Counted from the first letter of the stretch, positions 1 to 10,316 are shown. The stretch: 36,053 nucleotides of DNA from Pavlovales sp. CCMP2436 (GCA_026770615.1 MU631878.1:36781-72833); one strand, 5' to 3'. Program-made: numbers and translations. The notes: a model not told the origin generated them from the sequence alone.

Positions 1-384
1 GAGCACTCAATTTTTATTCTCAGTGGGTGTTTCTCAGCCACCCAAATGTGCTCCGGGGGCTCAGTGGCGATCGGGCCCTATCTTTTTCAGCCGGCAGGGA
101 CGCCAGAAAGGACTCCGTATGTAGTGACTAGTGTGTACCCAATACGACGTACGTTTGTGGGCCGCGGGAAGGTGAAGGCTTTTATAGCTAACTAACAGTA
201 GGCTCTGGCTCCGGTCATGGTGATCAAGCTTCGCCATATAGGGTGTGTAAACGGACCTTCCCGTTTGGTACGAAGGTGTCTGAGTGTTTTCTGGGCAAGC
301 CCGGTGGGGCGGGTGGCGAAGTATCAACTTTATATCCTTAGTATCAAAGCGACAGTGGTAGTATTCACCGATACTAAAGCATTA
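1..384. other. Left-edge spacer, no gene seen
   Basis: I see no supportable gene here. Reverse transcriptase similarity on the + strand starts only near 385; the open frame upstream from 217 has no recognisable domain. A 26-base segment (201-226) recurs as a perfect reverse complement at 11140-11165, so part of this spacer is dispersed repeat. Confidence 0.5.
201..226 (+). repeat. 26-bp dispersed segment, inverted copy at 11140-11165
   Basis: The 26 bases match 11140-11165 exactly in reverse complement. The flanks beyond them do not align by eye. It is probably the edge of a dispersed repeat family; the family is not identified. Confidence 0.6.
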
Positions 385-1327
385 ATGAGCGACCTGCCTC
401 CCTGGTTCTACGTTGTGTTCTGCGCTGCACGGTACGCGCCACTCCGCAAGTGCGCGGCCCAGGTCGGCGTCGCGGAGGCTGCGCGGCCAATCGGCATCTC
501 GTGTGCGCTGAGACGGGGGCTCACCAAAGGGGTCTTCCTCAACAAGGGTCTTCGCGGTGAGATCGAGGAATACCTCTTCCCGCAGCAGCTGGGAGTCCTC
601 GTCTCGGCAGGCGGCACCAAGCTCATCTTTGGGGTGCGTGAGCTGCTTGAAAACCCACACTTTTGCATCGCAGGCTCCGACATCTACAACGCCTTCAATG
701 AGGGAGACCGCGCAGAGATGGTAGCACGCACCCTCGTCAGCTCCCCCGGCCTAGCCCCGCTCGCAAGCCTCTTCTATGCCACGCTCGCTCCCGAGTACCC
801 GATCTTCGTCACTGGCAAGGGCGGCGGCCTGACGCCCATGGGCAGAGACGGCGAGACCGGTGTCGCTCAAGGGTCAGTAGAGGCTGGAGTTGCCTTTGCC
901 ATCTCCATCCACCCCGAGTTAAAGGTGCTTGACGCCTAGTTGCGGCCATATGGTGGGTGCGCTCGGGCTGGCCACGACGACATGCGCGCGTGCGGTCCGC
1001 CCTGGATCGTCTTCGCGGCAATGCAGCGCTTCCACGACGCGCTCTTCTTACGGCTCGGCCTTGTCGTGCAGCCGTCCAAGTGTGAATGCTGGATCGACGA
1101 GGCTCACATCGCCTCCCTCGACGCCCACCGTGGCTTGGTGACACGCAGCCACCTGCTCGACTGCGCCCTGACTCCGCACTACGGTGTCATGTGCTACGGC
1201 GTCCCAATCGGCTCGGAGGAGTACGTTAAGCTTGCCCTCGCTGGCAAGTGTGACGAGATTGCCAGCATCTCAAACAAGCTAATCGCAACGCTCAGCTCGT
1301 CACACAAGCAATAGCTCTGGCTGCCAA
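385..1327 (+). pseudogene. Non-LTR retrotransposon reverse transcriptase, 5' part (split by Copia)
   Basis: One frame runs from about 385 to the Copia insertion site and encodes the fingers and palm of a non-LTR reverse transcriptase. Visible blocks are the ARPIGIS-type block near 490, the PQQLGV block near 580, the catalytic block SDIYNAFNE near 680 and the GVAQGSVEAGVAF block near 860. The expected YxDD box appears as GHDDM near 965, so a catalytic aromatic is lost. The frame is broken only by TAG at 937-939 and TAG at 1312-1314. A block with PSKCE (about 1075) and one with YGVPIG (about 1195) are typical of the region after the palm. The same frame resumes after the Copia element at about 6949. 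The 5' end of the ORF (ORF1, N-terminal fingers) is absent, which fits 5' truncation. The family assignment is solid; the clade is not determined. Confidence 0.8.
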
Positions 1328-1636
1328 TGTCGGGAGCCCAAGTGTTTTACACACTTTGGCTCTGTCCGGTTCGCCATCGGACTGCCCGGATTTTAATATC
1401 CCGGGCTCAGCTGCCGTCTCGACTGCTCTACGGCTGCTCTCGACGCCTCTTCAGCTCTCTTGTCAGGGTCTCTTACTTACTAAGAGACCTTGTGACACAG
1501 CTTCAGACCACCTGCTATGTGTCGTATCGCCCTACGCTTCCTAGCTGTTCCTGCCCTCTCGTTAGCCGCTTCACCGCGACTCGGACTCGATCCCCCCTAG
1601 CTCTCGCTGCAGACCTCGCACTCTCGCATCCTAACA
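1328..1636 (+). repeat. 5' LTR of Copia element
   Basis: 309 bp, TG...CA ends. Compared with the 3' LTR it differs near 1343 (T versus G), about 1413 (T versus A) and about 1513 (C versus T). It includes a palindrome around CCCGGATTTTAATATCCCGGG-like bases near 1383-1405. U3/R/U5 boundaries and the promoter cannot be assigned by eye. Confidence 0.95.
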
Positions 1637-2690
1637 TGGTGGACCTGCAGGGCTTCGACTTCCACGGAGGCGCGTCGGCAGGGTCGCGCTTCAATCACTT
1701 CAAGCTGCGCGACCCGGCCCACTTCCCTATCTGAGTGGCAATGCTTCTCACGTACATGCAGTCGGACGAGAAGATCGACCTCTCGTGCGTCTTCACTAAG
1801 CCGCCCCTCTTCGACCTGCTCGAGGCTGGCCCCGTGATCGTCTCCCTCTACTACCCCGACCCCGAGGCGATCAGCGATGACGGCAAGCAGATCTAATCGA
1901 AGGGCGAGGCTGACCCCGCCTTCGTCAAGGCGGTCAAGGAGTACCACCGTATGCTTACCTTGCAGTGCAAGGCCCAGGACATCATCACCCAGGCCATCGA
2001 CCAGCGCATCCTCACGCATGTCATGCACAAGGCCTACGGCGCCAAGCGCGGCAGCTCCGTCTCGCTGTCTCTGGTTTTCAACACTCTCAAGGACCACTGC
2101 GTCGGCCTCTCCGGCACGTCCAAGGCCGCCTCTATGCTCAATCTCATCTCGCTCCAGCGCTCACATAGGGAGAGCGCGCTCCAGTGGCTCGACCGCGTGT
2201 AGCGCGCCTTCAATTCCATCTCGCACCTTCCCTTCAAGCTCGAGGATCTGATCCTGTTCATCTCGCTGCGCGGGCTCAGCGAGTCCTACTCCTCGCTCTT
2301 GCAGTCGACCATCAACGACCCCGCCAATGAGCGGCGCCTCGCTTCCGACGTCCTCGCGACCCTGCGCGAGAATCTCGCCGCCATCACGATGCTCTCCAAC
2401 ATCAACGGCGCCGCAGACAGGCGCAGCGTGAACGTGATCACTTACGGCGCGGATTCCAACCGCAGCTCCAACAACTCGCGCGGCGCGGCGCGTGGTGGGC
2501 GCGGCAACCTCGCGCAGGGCGGACGCGGCGGACGCAACCCCTCGCCGAGCCGCCCCGCTATTCCTTTCCCCAAGCAGGCCGCGCGCGACGAGCGCCCTTG
2601 CGACGAGCGCCCTCCTTAGTGCTACATGTGCAAGCTTCACAACCAGGCCTCGGACCACCACCCGCGCGACTGCCCTGCTGCTTCCTACTA
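1636..2690 (+). pseudogene. gag: Copia gag with zinc knuckle (broken)
   Basis: This is the capsid-nucleocapsid part of the Gag-Pol frame. The region about 1900-2420 looks like the helical UBN2-type Copia gag (for example the WLDRV block near 2188). It is followed by an Arg/Gly-rich stretch (2480-2540) and a CCHC zinc knuckle starting CYMC at about 2620 and ending in HPRDC near 2673. Stops lie at 1732 (TGA), 1894 (TAA), 2200 (TAG) and 2617 (TAG); the last is directly before the knuckle. Reading frame is otherwise kept throughout, so these look like point mutations and not indels. No separate gag terminator is evident; the frame is shared with pol. Confidence 0.85.
1637..1654 (+). promoter_or_regulatory. 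Candidate primer-binding site of Copia
   Basis: Immediately after the LTR the sequence starts TGGTGGACCTGC, as expected for pairing with a tRNA 3' end (CCA). The tRNA species is not identified. The gag frame's first ATG (1636-1638) overlaps the last LTR base, so coding sequence and primer site coincide, which is unusual. Confidence 0.5.
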
Positions 2691-4760
2691 CGGCATCCCC
2701 ACGGTCAAGGCGGTCGATTTCGATGAGCAGATCCAGCAGCTGCGCAAGAAGCCATCGTCCTTTGTCAACATGGTCCAGGTCTCGCGCAACCCGTACGGCC
2801 CCGACACTTCTGACGTACTCGCTATCGACGAGACCTACTCGCCGCTCTCCACCCGCAAGCTCCAGCGCTTCCACAAGTTCAAAGCTGCTGCTAAGCTTGA
2901 GCGCTTCGAGTGCTCCGCCGCCTACATCGCTTCCTGCGCCAAGCCCTTCGAGCGCTTCGCCGTCGACATCTCCTCCAAGTTCATTGCCGGCAAGACCAAA
3001 CCGCTCTTCAACTTCATCGTGGTGATTGTCTTCATCTTCGGGTTTATCGCGACCATCTTCCTCTCGGCCATCGCAACGGTAAAGCCTTCCAACGCCTTCG
3101 CAATTGGCAACGGGCAGGAGATTATCAACTCGGGCGGCCTGGCACAGCTGACCAACTACTTCGAGATCTCCAAGGTGTACTCCCTCCTCGGCAATGGCTT
3201 CCAGGACTCCCTCTCGCAGATGAGCGACTCGGGCCTCTTCGATTCCGGCTCGAAACTCAACCTCGGGCCGATGGACTACCTGCCCTTCCTGACCGACGTG
3301 CAGCCCACGAACATGCACGCTTCCGCTGGCAACTCCTCCAAGATCGTGTGCAAGTACAAGGGCACCCTCTCTGTTGGCTACCGCCTAATGGAACACTTGC
3401 TTGTGACGGCCAAGGTCGACAACTTCTACGTGTCCCCCGACGTCAAGCGGCTCATCTTCAACGAGTCCGACCTCTGCAAGCAATGGGACGCCGATCTCGT
3501 GAGCCTCTCCAAGCAGACCAAATTCTCCATCAACAGCTTCGACCTTGACCTCCAGCAGGGCCGCTACCTCATCACCCCGCAAGGGATCGCAGAGCTCAAG
3601 GACATGTGTATCATCATGGCCGTCTTCACAGCTACCTCAGACGCGCTCGTGGCATTCGTCGACACGGCTTCCCCTCCATCACCGACCATCAACCAGACCG
3701 GCAACAAGAATATCGGCACCTCCAAGGACAGGCTCGTTGGCCATGCCGACTCCGAGACCTGCTCGGACTGTTCACCCGCCGCAGCCGCCCGCCAACCTCC
3801 TCTCGACGACAGTTCCTCCTCAACCATCGACAAGCGCATCCTCCACGCCCGTTTAGGACACGCTTCGACCCGTACACTCAACGCGACCATCTCGGCCACG
3901 GACGGGCTACTCACCTCTCGACGCCTCAAGCAGATCTGTCCAGCTTGTGCGGAGGGTAAGGCGATCAAGCTGACCTTCAACGACGCCCGTCATCAAGCTG
4001 CACAGCCCTTCAACACCGTCAGCGTCGATATCATAGGCCCCATCAACTCCCTCGAGTCCTTCCGCTCGAACGATCCATCGATGGGGTACTACTTCATGTT
4101 GTTCCTCGACCAGTTCTCCAACTACGCGTGGATCTACCAGCTCGAGACCAAGTCGCAGGCCCCCAATTTCCTCGACAAGTATCTCGAAGACATCTAGACG
4201 TACACCGTCTCCCTCGGCTCCCTCGTTCGGCAATTTCGGCTTGACGGGGCCACTCGGCACGCTGGAACGGCATCCTTCGCACCAACGGCATCGGCGGGTC
4301 CGAGATCACGCCGGCAAGGACTCTCCAGCTCAACGCGCACGCAGAGCGCTACTTCGGCACCATCGCCCGGGACGCGCGCCCACTACTCGCTCAAGCCGGC
4401 CTTCCCGACTCGTACGCCGACTCTGCCTTCCTCCACTCCGTGTACATTCGAAACTGGCTTGTCTCAGACTCGTCGGCCGGCGTGACACCCTATCAGCACA
4501 TCCTCTGCCGCCGTCCCAACCAGTCGCACATCCGCGCCTGGGGTTTCGGATGCCTGAGTCGTCGATACCCACTCGCATCTCTTCAAGCTCGACGCGCGCG
4601 CATCGTACGGCATCCTGATCGGCTACGGCGACTCGGGCCACATGATCAACGCGCCGGCCGGGGCACTCACTCGCTACACCAACGCGGCCGTGATCAAGCT
4701 CCATCCTTCTGGCAAGGTCGTCCTCAATCGGCATGTGCGGATCGATGAGAGCTCCGTTAT
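2691..4760 (+). pseudogene. pol: Copia pol: membrane segment, protease and integrase (broken)
   Basis: After the knuckle comes an unexpected hydrophobic stretch of about 25 residues (about 3004-3080). The aspartic protease follows, with its DSG active-site triplet at 3241-3249. The integrase zinc-binding domain has HARLGH (about 3843) and CPAC (about 3937). The integrase core has its first Asp in VDIIGP (about 4025), its second Asp in RLDGAT (about 4235) and its Glu in HAERYF (about 4335). A TAG at 4195 breaks the frame between the first and second acidic residues. A frame change near 4225-4275 is reversed by another near 4550, since the segment 4275-4550 reads in a different frame. The domains are clear; the protein is not expressible as one chain. 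Confidence 0.85.
2998..3084 (+). other. Hydrophobic, transmembrane-like segment in Copia Gag-Pol
   Basis: Between the zinc knuckle and the protease, about 25 residues are nearly all Ile, Val, Phe, Leu, Ala and Gly (core FIVVIVFIFGFIATIFLSAI), flanked by Lys on both sides (KTK before, VK after). This has the length and charge pattern of a membrane helix. Canonical Copia polyproteins are cytosolic and have none here. It reads in frame with the protease, so it is not a translation artefact. Confidence 0.65.
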
Positions 4761-6523
4761 CAACCGCATCGCGACGCGTCCACGACTTCCTCTTGGCGAC
4801 CTACCTGCTCCCAAGGGTGACTCGTTGCCCGACGCCCCCGACCTGGAGTCCATTCCCCTCGGCAACACTGCGCCACTCGCTCTGCCGACTTCGGGACCCT
4901 CGGCACGCACGCTCCGCTCCGCCTGCAAGAAGAACATCCCGTATGTGTGCGCCCTACTCGCTCTCGTCGCCGAGTCCGACCAGCCGACACTCAAGCAAGC
5001 TGTCTCCGGTCCACACTCGACCGAGTGGTTCGCCTCCATCCAGTCAGAGTACGCTTCCATCGACTCAACCGGCACCTGGGTCGAGACCCCTCGGCGGCCC
5101 GGCATGAAGGTCCTCAAGACGGGCCTCGTTCTCAACCTCAAGCGCAAGTCCGACGGCACCATTGACAAGTACACGACTCGGTGCATCGCCAAGGGCTACG
5201 CGCAGCGCTTTGGCCTTGACTACGACGAGACGTTCTCCTCCGTCCTTCGCTACGACTCGGCCAAGCTCATCATCGCACTCGCAGCCGCTCGCAGCGCACG
5301 CCTCTGCCACCTTGACTTCAAGACGGCGTACCTCAACGCGCCCCTGGACTACGACATCTACGTCGATCCTCCCTACTCGTACAAGATCAAAGGCAAGGGC
5401 GACATCGTTCTCAAACCTCTCAAATTGCTCTACGGGCTCAAGCAGTCCGGCCGCAACTGGTGGCAGCTAATCGACAACTGGCTCATCGACTACGGCTTCA
5501 CGCAGTCGCGCCAGGACCCGTGCGTGTACATAATTCACCATGACGACGGCCAATTGTCGCTCGGTATCTACGTCGACGACCTCTTGATCGCCGACTTCTC
5601 GCTCAAACCCGACGTCTGTGACAAGTTCCACACCTCGATCACCACGGCCTTCAAGACGACGCTCAGCGACGACATCGACTCCTTCCTGTCCATGAAGCTG
5701 ACGCGCTCCGACCTCGGCATCAAGGTGACCATCTCGCGCGCCATCCTCGAGCTCTTAGAGCGGACCGGGATGCTGAACGCGCACCCCGTTGACACGCCGA
5801 TGGCAGAAGGCCTGCACCTCACCATCTCCTCGGACTCGGAGCTCCTCGACCAAGACGGCGCCACGGAGTACCGCTCGATCGTCGGGCGCGCTCATCCACA
5901 TCTCGCACTTCCGCCTGGATATCATGTACGCCATGGGCACGCTCACGCACTTTATGAGCCGCCCCGGCGAGCCGCACATGACCGCGGCCAAGCGCATCCT
6001 CCGCTACCTCGCTGGGACGCCCGACCTCGGCCTCAACTTCAAGGCCAACGTGGAGCTCAACTTCACCGCCTTCGTCGACGCTGACTACGCCAACTGCATC
6101 GACACGCGCAAGTTCGTCTCCGGCTTTATCACGCAGGTAGGAGGCGGCACCGTCTCAGCCCGGCGCGAGAAGCAGAGCGTCGTCACGCTCAGTTCTACTG
6201 AGGCTGAGTACGTCGCGGTCACCTCCGTCTCCAAGGAGATCATCGCAATGCGCCAGCTCCTCGCCGACTTCGGCTTCCCGCAAACAACTGCCACGCCCGT
6301 CGGCGAGGACAACGTTTCGGGCATCAAATTGTCCAAGAACGACATCGTGCACCGCCGGACCAAGCACGTGGACATCAAATTCCACTGGATCCGCGACCTC
6401 GTCAAGAACGGCACCATCAAGCTGTTTTTCATCAGCGGTCTCGACAACGTCGCCGACATCATGACCAAGCCTCGTGGCCTCAAGCTCTTCCTTCAGCACC
6501 GCCACACGCTCCTTGGCATGTAG
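4761..6523 (+). pseudogene. pol: Copia pol: reverse transcriptase and RNase H (one frameshift)
   Basis: The reverse transcriptase begins with the typical linker and EWFASIQSEY block near 5023. It has the catalytic block LDFKTAYLNA (about 5310), the LLYGLKQSGR block (about 5425) and the YVDDLL catalytic box (about 5570). The frame changes near 5880, then RNase H continues in the next frame. RNase H shows DADYAN (about 6078), SSTEAEY (about 6192) and a C-terminal HVDIKFHWIRD block (about 6366). The stop is TAG at 6521-6523. Apart from the single shift the RT and RNase H are uninterrupted, so this is the best-preserved part of the element. Confidence 0.9.
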
Positions 6524-6621
6524 ACGGCTACCATCGGTTTCCCCCTCTTTAAGGGGGGGGTTTTCACCGACTACAAGCTCAAGCTGTACCAGTTCCTTCA
6601 ACCTGAACGTGATGGCGTTCA

Positions 6622-6634
6622 AATTGAGGAAGGG
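6622..6634 (+). promoter_or_regulatory. Polypurine tract of Copia
   Basis: A purine-rich run ending GAGGAAGGG sits directly against the 3' LTR, where plus-strand DNA priming starts. A second G-run (about 6551-6560) lies 75 bases upstream and could act as an extra tract. Confidence 0.65.
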
Positions 6635-6943
6635 TGTCGGGAGCCCAAGTGTGTTACACACTTTGGCTCTGTCCGGTTCGCCATCGGACTGCCCGGATTT
6701 TAATATCCCGGGCTCAGCAGCCGTCTCGACTGCTCTACGGCTGCTCTCGACGCCTCTTCAGCTCTCTTGTCAGGGTCTCTTACTTACTAAGAGACCTTGT
6801 GACACAGCTTCAGACCACTTGCTATGTGTCGTATCGCCCTACGCTTCCTAGCTGTTCCTGCCCTCTCGTTAGCCGCTTCACCGCGACTCGGACTCGATCC
6901 CCCCTAGCTCTCGCTGCAGACCTCGCACTCTCGCATCCTAACA
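6635..6943 (+). repeat. 3' LTR of Copia element
   Basis: 309 bp, same length as the 5' LTR and about 99% identical. It is followed by GCTAA, the near-copy of the GCCAA before the 5' LTR. Confidence 0.95.
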
Positions 6944-7225
6944 GCTAACGCTCTTCTCCACCGCACGCAAATTTGAGTACTTTGCCCGCCACTGCTACCC
7001 GGACCAGGTGCGCGACGCGTGCACACGCTTCGACGCGATCATCCACACGCAGGCGACACACGCACTGGAAGTCTCGCTCGACGACGACCAGCTTGCCACT
7101 GCCCGCCCCGCACTCCCCCGCCGTTACCGGGGCGCCGGACTTCGACGCATGGTCGACATCGCACCTGCCGCTTTCTGTGGCGCCATGACCCAGGCAGTGC
7201 CCAACTTCCTTGACATCGGCCCCCA
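6944..7225 (+). pseudogene. Non-LTR reverse transcriptase, thumb region (continuation)
   Basis: When the Copia element and one target copy are removed, the RT frame from before 1327 runs on without a shift. Blocks visible are KFEYFARHCYPDQV (about 6970), LPRRYRGAGLR (about 7105) and the IAPAAF block (about 7160). These are the typical post-RT region of this non-LTR family. Similarity stops at about 7215-7240, where the opposite strand becomes the coding strand. Confidence 0.75.
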
Positions 7226-8300
7226 TGCGAGCTTGGAGCGCTCTTGCGCCCATGCTGGCGAGGTTCACGACGAAGGATTCCAGGTCGTTAGACCACTCGC
7301 CGAAGGCTCCAATCACGAGGGCGGTGAACGCGGGGCCGCCTGCAGTGCAGAAGGTCTGTGCGCGGGCCTGCATCGGGCCAGTCTCTCCGGGGGTCAAGTG
7401 GAAGAAGTCGCGATCAATCTTGATGAGCTCCGCCATGCGTTCTACCGGAAGCGAGTCAGCTCGCCTGCCCACAGCACGCCCAGGGTAGTTGCCGTCGGTG
7501 TCCCTGTACCGAGTCCTGCAGAACGCCATGGTCTTGAGTTCAAGCAGTCGCGGGACCGCCCGCCCACCCTTGTGGTCGTACTCGGCGTAGAGGTCGACCT
7601 TCGGCCCGGGTCGCCGGCCTACCCCACCGAAGAAGAGCCGGTACGCAGCCTGGTTGGAGGCGAGTACCGAGGCGAAAACGTCTCCCGCCTCGGTGCGCGT
7701 GTGCGCACCCATTCTCCTCGCAACCTCAGCCAGGAGGGCGAGGAGCGGATCGTGCCTGAGCTTGGAGATGTGGTGGCCGGTGACGCTCTGCCAGGTGGCC
7801 GCGACAATGTTGTCTCCGTGCACGTCGATGTCGCGGTTGAACAACCGCACGCCGCGCGCGGCTAGGCCGACGCAGATGGGACTCGGGACGCCGAAGAAGC
7901 GTGCTGTGATCTCCACCCACTCGCCGATGGTGCAGGTGCCGTAGCCAATCGAAAGCGCGGCCACCCAGGCAGAGCTGTTGCGGTCGATGCTCCTAATCAA
8001 GTGCACGAGGCGATCGCCCCGCGGGAGCGCGTTGATCCGCATCTTGAGCGCGTCAAACCGCTGAGCCTCGCGGTCCTCGGTGAGGACCTTCTGCATGTTG
8101 AGGCTTGGCTTGCCTGTGAGATCCCTGCGCACAATTGGCCAGGCCTCCTCTGGGGGGAGGTGTAGCACACGGGTTGGCAGATCTGCGTTGATCATCGCTC
8201 CAGCACCAACGCCAGCCTCCTGTTGCATCACGAGCCAGCAGCAGAGGAACGCCTGTCCCTGCCGTGGTGGCGGTAGCGGTCTGGGGAGGCCTGGTCGCGG
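7226..8300 (-). pseudogene. Restriction-like endonuclease module of the non-LTR element, inverted
   Basis: An open frame on the minus strand (uninterrupted from 8504 to 6945) contains the linker and C-terminal endonuclease region of RLE-type non-LTR elements. In reading order these are an ALPRGDRLVHLI...SSAWVAAL block (about 8010-7950), a DVHGDN...GHH...RHDPLLALLAEVARRMGA block (about 7830-7700), then VDLYAEY (about 7590) and LLELKTMAF (about 7535). That last pair resembles the PD-(D/E)XK nuclease core. An ALVIGAFGEWSNDLESFV block (about 7320-7270) ends the domain. It lies between + strand RT and + strand C-terminal tail, so this piece has been flipped. Frame beyond about 8300 and below about 7225 is probably antisense shadow. 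Family assignment is from pattern memory. Confidence 0.7.
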
Positions 8301-8314
8301 CAAGTGCAGGTATG

Positions 8315-8660
8315 ACCGCCAGCCATGTGCGCGCATGTCCAGGAAGGAGTTCCGTCCTACTACGAGCGCGACTTGCGGCAGCTCGAGCATGCCGCGCTGC
8401 GTGATGGTGCCGGTCGGCTCGTCCACCCCTCCGCTGCGCAAGCGCGCAGCACTCTCCTGTGGAAGATGAGACAGGAGATCGGCATGTGCGCACTTCGAGG
8501 GCACGCCAAGGTCATCATTGCGCGCGCGCGATTAGAGCGCACCGGCACCGGCAACGGCGGCGGCACACGCACTTACAGCGACGACGACGGCAACCCCGAC
8601 GAGTGGGCTGAGGGCGCGTACCACATCCGCAGGGGGACACGGTTTGGGATCGGCGCCTAA
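8315..8660 (+). pseudogene. C-terminal tail of the non-LTR element
   Basis: On the + strand an open frame ending TAA at 8658-8660 has a YYERDLRQLEHAALRD block (about 8352) and an LLWKMRQEIGMCALRGHAK block (about 8455). The latter resembles the basic helical tail that normally follows the endonuclease domain in these elements. A TGA just upstream (8313-8315) closes the frame toward the inverted segment. It is probably the natural C-terminus, separated from the RT by the inversion. Confidence 0.5.
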
Positions 8661-8849
8661 GTATGCCGCCTGGGTGACTACATCCCGCCTGGGTGACTGA
8701 ACGTCGTCGCGCCTACACGCTCGGAGTCGACCACTTCTGAGACAGAATGTCTGCAACTCACTGCCAGTGCCTGCTGCCCTTTTCTATAGTAAAGTACGTC
8801 GAAGTTTGAGTTAAAACAAAAAGCTAAATTCACAAACCATTTCTCAAAT
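8661..8849. other. Short spacer with a duplicated CGCCTGGGTGACT motif
   Basis: Directly after the non-LTR tail a 14-base unit is repeated twice (about 8667-8698). Short 3'-terminal repeats are common in non-LTR elements, so this could be the 3' UTR, but no target duplication was identified. Confidence 0.35.
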
Positions 8850-9260
8850 TTGCAATGGGATGTGCGAGTACCGTGGGACGGCGTCGGAGCGGCGATCAAG
8901 AGAGGCATCGCCGCCATCACCAACGAGAAGTTCATGACTGCGAGCGGCGAGATCGTGAAACCGCGCGAGGTCGCTGAGCATCTGCGCAACATTGTGTGCA
9001 AACCCGAGTGGCTCGCCGCACACGCTTACACGACGATCAACGAGATGGTCGTGCTTTACATCCATGGGGAGCGAGAAGTCGCTTGGGTGGGGACCTCGAC
9101 TTGCACGGAGTCATCTTCATGGGCACCGAGTGCGACGGAATGCGATGTCCCGCAGTCCAAGCGTGACCAGAACGCGACACCGGGCCAGACCGCCACAAAG
9201 TGCGTCGAGCGAGAACGGCGAGCTCGTGGTACTGCTTTAGATGCAGAGCGAGACTGGTAA
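8850..9260 (+). CDS. Unrecognised ORF, first 90 codons protein-like
   Basis: ATG at 8853 within a 136-codon open frame. The first part (to about 9100) has ordinary composition, with blocks such as RGIAAITNEKF, EIVKPREVAEHL and TINEMVVLYIHG. After about 9100 the frame turns into low-quality sequence, while a neighbouring frame reads GGDLDLHGVIFMGTE. A single frameshift near 9085 would explain both. I do not recognise the family. Gene fragment or decayed gene is most likely. Confidence 0.3.
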   Translation: MQWDVRVPWDGVGAAIKRGIAAITNEKFMTASGEIVKPREVAEHLRNIVCKPEWLAAHAYTTINEMVVLYIHGEREVAWVGTSTCTESSSWAPSATECDVPQSKRDQNATPGQTATKCVERERRARGTALDAERDW

Positions 9261-10139
9261 GCCCGCGCCTTAGCGAGCTCGCCCGCTTACTGCACCCAAT
9301 TGCTCCCTTGGTTGAATATCCTCCTGCGCGGGTGCCAAGAATGCACGAGCTCACGCGTGTGCTTGTGTTGTGTGCGCGCGCAGATCTGCGTCGGCCGATG
9401 ACGAGGGCGTTTTGAGGTGGGGCGATGGGTGTAGCCGACGTGCGGCGCGCGTTCGCGCGCTCGGCTATCGGCGTATCGGCTGCCTCGCGCAGGACGAACG
9501 AAGTGTGCCCGCTCGGCAAGGGCCTCTCGGCGCACTGCACGCCGCGCACAGCCAAGAAAGAACAGGAGGCGGCGGGGGCACTCGCATGCTGACCAGCTCG
9601 GCACTGATCGTGTGCGCGCGTAGGTGGTCAGCGCGCAGCGAGCGCGCAGCGCACCGATTCGCGCCGCGCGAGCTGCTCGCGACGGCGGGCTCACACGTGC
9701 GGTTCAGTGGTCGTGAGACCCTGGTCGAGGGCCCCGGGTAGAGTAATAGTTATACAGCCGTAGTGTTTGTATAGCGGGACACAACGTCGGAACACGCTAA
9801 ACATATTTGCCTATAGATCTCGCGCGATAGCGCTGGTAAGATCGCGAGTTAATGATACTTTGCACCATTTAGTACTCTGTTTCTTTTTTAAACACATTGG
9901 GCCGTGATCGTTATGTACTAATAAAATAATAAAATTCTATCGGTTATAGTTAATACACCCCTCCCATATATGTATATCTTTAAAGACGTAGGGGGGAACA
10001 AATTTCACGCGATCGATTATGGATTGGTTTTTTGTTAGTTCTTATTTTGTTCCTCATGTAATTCTAATATTATTATTAAATAAATCTGATTTTTTAAGAA
10101 CTAGAAATTGAATTCAATGCTAGAATTAAATCTGCCAGT
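9261..10139. other. GC-rich then AT-rich spacer, nothing identified
   Basis: 9261-9740 is GC-rich with many CGCG runs, which opens long random frames on both strands; none resembles a protein. 9741-10139 is AT-rich with no open frame of note. I see no RNA gene. Confidence 0.5.
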
Positions 10140-10316
10140 GTGGGTACTGCTCACGATCGCTCACACACAGCCCGAATGCGTGCGTCGTCTAGCGCGCTGA
10201 TTGCATACTTCTTCCTCGGGTCGGAACGCATGGCCACTACAGGCCGTGACACCACGTGCACGCCGCCAATGGGCTGCGTATGCGCTGCGGCTGCCGAACT
10301 GGGCTGCCAATTTGCT

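Larger units (their letters stand above)
1328..6943 (+). mobile_element. Ty1/Copia LTR retrotransposon, full length, coding-defective
   Basis: The element is bounded by two 309-bp LTRs starting TGTCGG and ending TAACA. The flanking 5 bases are GCCAA (1323-1327) and GCTAA (6944-6948), a target duplication with one mismatch. The internal order gag, zinc knuckle, protease, integrase, reverse transcriptase, RNase H is diagnostic of Copia. The LTRs differ at three positions that I can see, about 1%, so insertion was recent. The coding region nevertheless carries five in-frame stops (1732 TGA, 1894 TAA, 2200 TAG, 2617 TAG, 4195 TAG) and frame changes near 4225-4275, about 4550 and about 5880. It was therefore probably mobilised in trans or decayed fast. 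It inserted into the RT gene of a non-LTR element. Confidence 0.95.

Noticed and set aside
1356..1544. ORFs in the two LTRs that give near-identical proteins
   Set aside because: The similarity is simply LTR identity; LTR sequence is not coding here.
2161..3318. 385-codon minus-strand ORF inside Copia
   Set aside because: Antisense shadow of the gag-pol frame in GC-rich DNA; the plus strand has clear knuckle and protease motifs.
937..4197. Reassignment of TAG to glutamine in this organism
   Set aside because: The host genes here (TPR, C69 peptidase, RDR) each end at TAG where homologous proteins would end, and the Copia frame also has TGA and TAA stops and frame shifts. Decay fits better.
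6944..8660. Twin priming as cause of the inverted endonuclease
   Set aside because: Twin priming inverts the 5' part next to an intact 3' part; here an internal segment is flipped with same-orientation sequence on both sides.
9261..9740. Several 70-170 codon ORFs in the CG-rich stretch
   Set aside because: Arg/Ala-rich on all frames with no consistent coding strand; expected by chance at this base composition.
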